NCBI GenBank assembly: GCA_054601695.1
Contig: BAAHQB010000235.1
Coordinates: 1 to 64,000 of the forward strand
Reading direction: 5' to 3'
Length of the DNA: 64,000 nt
DNA from: Amorphochlora amoebiformis
Taxonomy: Eukaryota > Cercozoa > Chlorarachniophyceae
The notes under the pieces were generated by a model. That model was not told the origin of the DNA. It made no database searches and saw only the letters and a list, made by a program, of their open reading frames with translations. Both the position numbers and the translations under genes were made by a program. Below, piece by piece: positions 53,820 to 64,000 of the stretch (position 1 is its first letter; each line of letters begins with the position of its first letter).

Positions 53820-54221
53820 ATGTTTGTGTGTGTGTGTGCTGGTGTGTTGGTGTGTGCGAGTGTGTGTTGGGGTGTGTGTGTATGTGTACATATATGCATA
53901 TATTTGTATCTATATATATATACATATATATATATATATACATATATATATGTATATACTATCACATGTAAATCTATATACACATATGTAACATGTTACA
54001 TAGGCTTCGGTCCAGTAAGGACAACTTTCAGACGTGTGTGTCGAATGGCGCTGTTAATCCCGAGCTTAACGCCCTCGTTGCCGCTATTTCCACGGTGATA
54101 TACGCCTTCAGATTTATTGTGTATATATACATATGTAATTGTACGTATATCATAGGGTCCAGTTGGGTTTTCGGATGAATTGGGCAAAGCTGACTACGAT
54201 ATCATCAAAAGGGTCTTGTAG

Positions 54222-54285
<64 letters not shown>

Positions 54286-54645
54286 TTACACATGTATATG
54301 GTATATATATATATATATATATAATATATATATATATATATGTATACACATATATGTATCTTTTAAAGGTATGTACACAGTAATACAAGTGTGTCACGAG
54401 TCTCAAACCTTGTGTACATATCTACACGGCCGATGTCCGCTGTAGCGGATTGCAAGCTCCATGTACATATGTACACGGCATTCGTACGTGCTCTCATGGG
54501 TTGTTTTGGGTTGCGCTTGAAGTACAAATAAACATATGCTCTCAGGGGTCGTGACATGCTCTCAGCGTTGTAAACATTTACATGGCCTGTATAAATTATA
54601 CTACCACCTATATACGTATTAGCACATGCTTTCAATTTCAAGCAT

Positions 54646-54720
<75 letters not shown>

Positions 54721-54735
54721 GGTATACATATATAA

Positions 54736-54780
<45 letters not shown>

Positions 54781-55103
54781 GTATGTATCTATATGCATGT
54801 ATGTACATTTATGTATATATCTCATAAAAACATGTACATTTATTCCCATCAAAGTAAGATATAATTATACGTATATAAATATGTATATAATACATATATA
54901 TATATATATATAAGCATCATGCTAATAAAATAATTATTGAACAGACCTGCAGCAAAGATGGGACCTTATTGAGAACATCCAGGGCGCCCCACCCGATCGA
55001 CAAGTCTTACGTGGCTAATCCTCCCAAGGGAGACATCTGGACCTCAAGTACCACCATTGGCAACTATACTTGGTAAATCTTTTTTAACCTCTCTTAAATT
55101 TCC

Positions 55104-55158
<55 letters not shown>

Positions 55159-55183
55159 GTGTGTGTGTACATATGTTCGTACG

Positions 55184-55246
<63 letters not shown>

Positions 55247-56151
55247 ATATATATAATATATATGTTTAAATATTTGTATGCATATATACAAATATGTATC
55301 ATATCCCATATGTATCATATCGCATGAATATGTGTACGTTAGCACATGGTGAAAGAGAGAGAATAGAGAAGAGAGGAGGAGAGAGAGAGAGAGGAGAGTG
55401 ACAGAGGAGAGAGAGAGAGAGAGAGAGAGAACGAGCGGGAGTATCACTACACTTAAATTAAATCAGGTACCACGTCCTCGCCGTTGAGACATCGAATGAA
55501 AGCGAGTACATCAAGCCAGCCCAAGTGTATCCCAAACCCTCATCCACCGCAGTATTCATCGCCTGGGAACTAAAGGAAGACTCAACGTGCAAGCCTGGCA
55601 TGGAAGCGGCCAAGTGTGCTAAGGAGTTCTCTGCAATCAAGACACTGAATGTCTACACAGGGGTACGCGGAAAGGACTCGACCAACAACCCGCTCAAATT
55701 CAAGGCCTGGGGCGTTAGCCCTGTTGTTAACGGATTCGCACTACTAGGTGAGAGCTCCAAATTCGTTCCAGTGTCTCCCGACCGCATCGCTAACGTTGCT
55801 CACGTGTCGGAGGGAGGTGTCAACCTTATTGTAAAGGGAAGTCAAGGAGAGGTGGTGGAAATGCTGTTCATCACGCCTAAGGCTGGGGTTGTAGCTTCAA
55901 AGTGCACTGTCGACGCCAGTCTGAAATGCAACATCCAGGTTACCGCGGCTACGATTGCGACGACAGCTGTTCCGGTCTCGCCTTCGACCAACCTCGCACC
56001 TCCATCCGCAACTAGAGTACTTACCAAAGATCTACGTACGTCGGCCAAGCCTGCACCACCGTCAAGGGCTACTGATCTAGATGCTCCAGCCACGCTCACA
56101 GCCCCGTCGGGTTTCGCTGCACGGGTTGCGCCGGGACCTCCTGTAGTCTGA
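47966..56151 (+). CDS. secreted glycosidase-like protein, complete, 915 residues
   Basis: Thirteen exons join in frame: 47966-49165, 49497-49581, 49779-49829, 50972-51084, 51221-51298, 52168-52218, 52657-52712, 53219-53315, 53666-53721, 54004-54094, 54156-54212, 54945-55072, 55467-56151. A signal peptide (about residues 1-18) begins the protein. YWTDNGAF at 356-363, [10 protein letters not shown] from 400, VDFMDFN from 510, VQYCMPLP near 548 and [10 protein letters not shown] near 625 are, in order, the strand-end motifs of a widespread uncharacterised TIM-barrel family related to glycoside hydrolases. The Asp-rich motifs (DNG, LDAYW, VDFMD) are candidates for catalysis. Many family members have an EQDW-like motif where this one has EVDF. 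The C-terminal 70 residues are Ala/Thr/Pro/Ser-rich, like an O-glycosylated stem. Substrate unknown. The first exon is 1.2 kb without introns; the rest is finely split by TA-rich introns. Confidence 0.9.
49860..50971. repeat. intron 3 of the glycosidase-like gene: TA arrays plus dispersed degenerate repeat
   Basis: TA arrays at 49860-49935 and 50660-50755 flank 50010-50470, which holds several degenerate units of about 70 bp around TTTACACGGCCAGTATGTAT and GCTCTCATGG. Confidence 0.65.
51848..51960. repeat. tandem array of 28-bp AT units
   Basis: TTCTAATATTATATATA starts at 51848, 51876, 51904 and 51947, in intron 5 of the glycosidase-like gene. Confidence 0.8.
52703..52846 (+). repeat. duplicated splice-donor segment
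   Basis: AAAAGCACGGGTTATA at 52703-52718 spans the end of exon 7 and its donor. The same 16 nt recur at 52831-52846 within the intron. Confidence 0.85.
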
Positions 56152-56652
56152 GTGTGATGGCTCTCAGACCAACAGCTCGTTGGGGATCCCTTATGCTTGG
56201 ATCTCCTGTCCCGATCAATTTTAATTTTTACACATCAGTTAGATTTAATGCATGTGGAATAATGTTCATTGTTTAGAACAGCATACCCATGTACCAATAC
56301 GACCTAGCCAGAGCATTAAGAGGTTTATATATAACACTTTACTACGTATACACTAGATCATATATATATATATTGAAAATATATATATGTATATATATAT
56401 ATATATATAATATGTATATATAACTAGATAAATATATATATGTATGCATCTGGATATATATATATACATAAATATCATGACAAGTCTAGTATCTCTAGTA
56501 TGTCTACTGTCTAGCCTGAACTAGATATAATTATTGATAAATAATATATATATGGGAGATATATCATGATGAGATAATTATAAACATATCATAGTATATT
56601 TAGTATATATCTAGTATCCAAATTTATATCTTGTATGTATGTCTATTCTAGA

Positions 56653-56696
<44 letters not shown>

Positions 56697-57532
56697 TATA
56701 TAATATGTATATATATATATTACATTGATATGGATATAGCTGTATAATTATAATAGTATATCTAGATAATGGCATTGTCACGAAGAGTACTAAACCATAT
56801 TATTTGAAAATATTTTCACATTTCGAAACACTCAATCCGAGTGATAGTGGTTGTGGTTCCTGCAGTGATATAAAAATGATACAAAAATGTAATATTATAC
56901 CAGATGTACATAAATATGGTGTGCATATAATATATTTGTATATTAAATAAATATTATGATATCACAGATTCACAGTCATAGTGTGTATACCAGCACCGGA
57001 CTATACGTAGTCACGATCTATAATATTATTTGTATGGCTATTGTATATACTGTACAATGAATATCATAAATGATATCCGACATATCAGATACTGTATCTA
57101 TAATAATATTGTGAACAATATTGTTCACTGACTACTGTACCTATCTGGACTCAGTATATATATGATCTCGGATATAATAGGTGTTTTATCATACGGTGTG
57201 TGCCGCTGTCTAGGCTGTACACATGTCGCATATCATATCCGATGATAGTATACACATACATACTAGATATTTCTAGATATATACATATGATCATATATAT
57301 ATATACATATATATATATATACACACATACTAGATACATCTAGATATATACATACACATACATGTACGTATACACACATACATATATATATATATATATA
57401 TCTAGATATACATACATACATATATATACTAGATATATATGTGTATATATACTAGATATATATATATATATACAATATATATGTATCGTATATCGTAAAC
57501 TAGTGCCATAATCACTGAGAATACATTCATTC

Positions 57533-57588
<56 letters not shown>

Positions 57589-57698
57589 ATACGTATTTAC
57601 ACCATGAGCAGTCTAATATATCTAAATTTTATGATACAGATTTACTCCTAGATTAACGCGATACATGCAGCATCTAGCATAACCTCCAGGCATTGCCG
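56152..57698. other. intergenic, CTAG-rich, no gene seen
   Basis: A convergent region between the glycosidase-like gene and the cupin gene. It has many CTAG motifs (56350-56660, 57260-57460), short TA runs and no open exon-like block. Confidence 0.7.
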
Positions 57699-61957
<4,259 letters not shown>

Positions 61958-62053
61958 TCGGGCCTTCGGACGCCATTTGGATATCTAAATATTGATTTTA
62001 TGGATATTTATATATTATATACTGAATATGTTACATATTGTAATTACTAGTGC
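61958..62053. promoter_or_regulatory. 96-bp bidirectional promoter
   Basis: The shortest divergent spacing in the window, between the cupin gene (ATG at 61957, minus) and the SH3 gene (ATG at 62054, plus). Mostly AT-rich. Confidence 0.5.
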
Positions 62054-62737
62054 ATGGATTCCGGAAGAAACTATCTTTTCGGCCCTTTCATATCCAAAGG
62101 AGGTCAAGAGAAGGAGGAGACCAAACAGGCAAGAAGAGTGCCAATCCAGGGATGACGTCGTTCGAAGCACGTGTCAGGGGGACTGTACCCATCCAAAATA
62201 CCACCAGAGAGCTCAAAGTCGCCAAGGGCGACGTAATCCCTCCAAAAAATCAACTCTATCCCTCCTTTTGATTAAACGCAACACCACGGAAACCACCAGC
62301 GGTGCTGCGTATGTCTTCCATATGCCCGTACCGCCTGCTGGTATCAAGGCCATATCTATAGGGCTAGAACGCTCAAATACATACATCATAACCCAATCAC
62401 TCAGCTACCCGTACATGCATTGCTCCCGTATATGCTGCTGTTTCGTGTTCGATCGCTGAGGATACGTTGAGGCATGAGTGGTTTAATGATGAAAATATTT
62501 CCTTTTAGACTCTTACAGTCACAGAGATCGATCCTTCGGGCTGGGCATATTGCAAAAGCAAGACCGGCACTACGGGGTAACGAAACCCATTCGTGAATAT
62601 CTGGACATTGATTCCGACTATGGGGTGGGATGTCGGGTAGATTTTAATTGATTTGAGAATGGGCAAACGTGTTGTATGAGATGTGAATTCCTTTACATAT
62701 TTTTTCAATACCACATAAACACGCATGACTATATATA

Positions 62738-62778
<41 letters not shown>

Positions 62779-62975
62779 TATACGTATAGATGTACATATA
62801 GGTTTATGCGTATAAATATATATATATATATAGATACATATATATATATATATATATATGTATGCATATATCTTAGGTGGGTGCCTTGCTCGTGTATTGA
62901 GCCTGTGGACTACAAGAGAAAAACATCTGTTCCATCAAGACCCAAGTCCATACATACCTGTTTTGCAGTGTCGTT

Positions 62976-63030
<55 letters not shown>

Positions 63031-63096
63031 GTGATACATGTATGTATGCACTTGTATATTTATATATATATATACACATATTATATATTTGTACAA

Positions 63097-63176
<80 letters not shown>

Positions 63177-63247
63177 TATATGTAAACATATATGTTACAT
63201 ACTATATATATATATATATACAATATATATATATATATATATATACA

Positions 63248-63306
<59 letters not shown>

Positions 63307-63308
63307 GT

Positions 63309-63370
<62 letters not shown>

Positions 63371-63409
63371 ATATCGTGTGTGTATACAATATATATGCAG
63401 TATATTCAA

Positions 63410-63464
<55 letters not shown>

Positions 63465-63554
63465 GTGTGTGTGTGTAAATGTTATATACATATATATATA
63501 TATATATTATACATATACATAAATAGATATATATATCTTAATAATATATATATG

Positions 63555-63640
<86 letters not shown>

Positions 63641-63763
63641 CATTTGAAAGAAACACTAACCCTATTGGCTTCAAAATCACCGTGAAATACAACTACATTA
63701 TCTTCCGTCAGGCGACATGCACCACGACCTAAGCGCTCAGCACCCAAACCGGTCTCCCCTAAG
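62054..63763 (+). CDS. SH3-domain protein with basic proline-rich tail, 3' end uncertain
   Basis: Exons 62054-62102, 62150-62232, 62509-62576, 62877-62945 and 63712-63763 join in frame to 107 residues, then continue. After a short start ([16 protein letters not shown]) comes an SH3 domain: [12 protein letters not shown] in place of [18 protein letters not shown], the DPSGWAYC tryptophan and [16 protein letters not shown], matching the usual GWxPxxYVE end. A tail of Pro, Lys and Arg follows ([20 protein letters not shown]). SH3 domains bind proline-rich peptides, and the tail could itself be such a ligand. The last donor (63764, GTAAGC) may join an exon at 63899 that stops within six codons, or an exon beyond the window. 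Introns 1 and 2 are 47 and 276 nt. Confidence 0.8.
63000..63640. repeat. (TA)n arrays in SH3 gene intron 4
   Basis: Near-continuous TA with short interruptions fills the intron 62946-63711. Confidence 0.93.
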
Positions 63764-63845
63764 GTAAGCCAGTGTACATCTGATACACATGCAGCTAGTG
63801 TGTGATATTTAAGAGATATTTACATTATATTATATATATAATGTA

Positions 63846-63885
<40 letters not shown>

Positions 63886-63939
63886 ATATATATTGTAGGT
63901 ACGCACATGCATTTGATTTCCACTTAATCATATGATATT

Positions 63940-63971
<32 letters not shown>

Positions 63972-64000
63972 TACATACATACGTATTTATGTATATTTAC
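63764..64000. other. end of window: intron or 3' region of the SH3 gene
   Basis: TA runs plus a TTGTAG acceptor at 63898 followed by GTACGCACATGCATTTGA, which would end the frame. Confidence 0.4.

Overview
This is eukaryotic nuclear DNA. More than half of the window is (TA)n and related simple repeat, and genes are cut into exons of about 20-250 nt by GT-AG introns that are mostly filled with (TA)n. Short introns of 39-52 nt occur as well. Proteasome, PTEN, MAPR-type cytochrome b5, cupin and SH3 genes, together with scattered (T)TTAGGG-like repeats, fit a unicellular eukaryote (an alga or other protist). I cannot name the lineage. The many long Tyr-Ile reading frames are translations of (TA)n and are not genes. 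All gene models below were spliced by hand. Except for two introns noted in the text, every junction uses GT-AG and keeps frame.

Layout: (1) 480-5386 minus, an APP1-type phosphatidate phosphatase (DUF2183) running off the left edge. (2) 6678-7293 minus, a small secreted or membrane protein, head-to-head with (3) 7610-23432 plus, an unrecognised protein of about 288 aa spread over 16 kb. (4) 24349-25274 minus, proteasome subunit alpha 4, complete, head-to-head across 111 bp with (5) 25386-28940 plus, a PGRMC/neudesin-like cytochrome b5 protein. (6) 29710-38042 minus and (7) 38304-44473 minus, two complete, divergent, tandem PTEN-like phosphatases. (8) 44673-45460 plus, a small single-pass membrane protein, divergent from PTEN-A. 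(9) 46751-46944 minus, a doubtful terminal exon. (10) 47966-56151 plus, a complete 13-exon, 915-residue secreted glycosidase-like protein. (11) 57699-61957 minus, a cupin preceded in frame by the nucleotide-binding start of a short-chain dehydrogenase. (12) 62054-63763+ plus, an SH3 protein with a basic proline-rich tail, 96 bp from gene 11.

The genes do not form one pathway. Two concern phosphoinositide/phosphatidate signalling (APP1-like and the PTEN pair). The recurring architecture is divergent gene pairs sharing promoters of 96-316 bp. The remaining DNA holds simple repeats, CTAG-rich islands, telomere-like tracts, a tRNA-derived SINE-like repeat, a dispersed degenerate repeat and several intronic inverted repeats.
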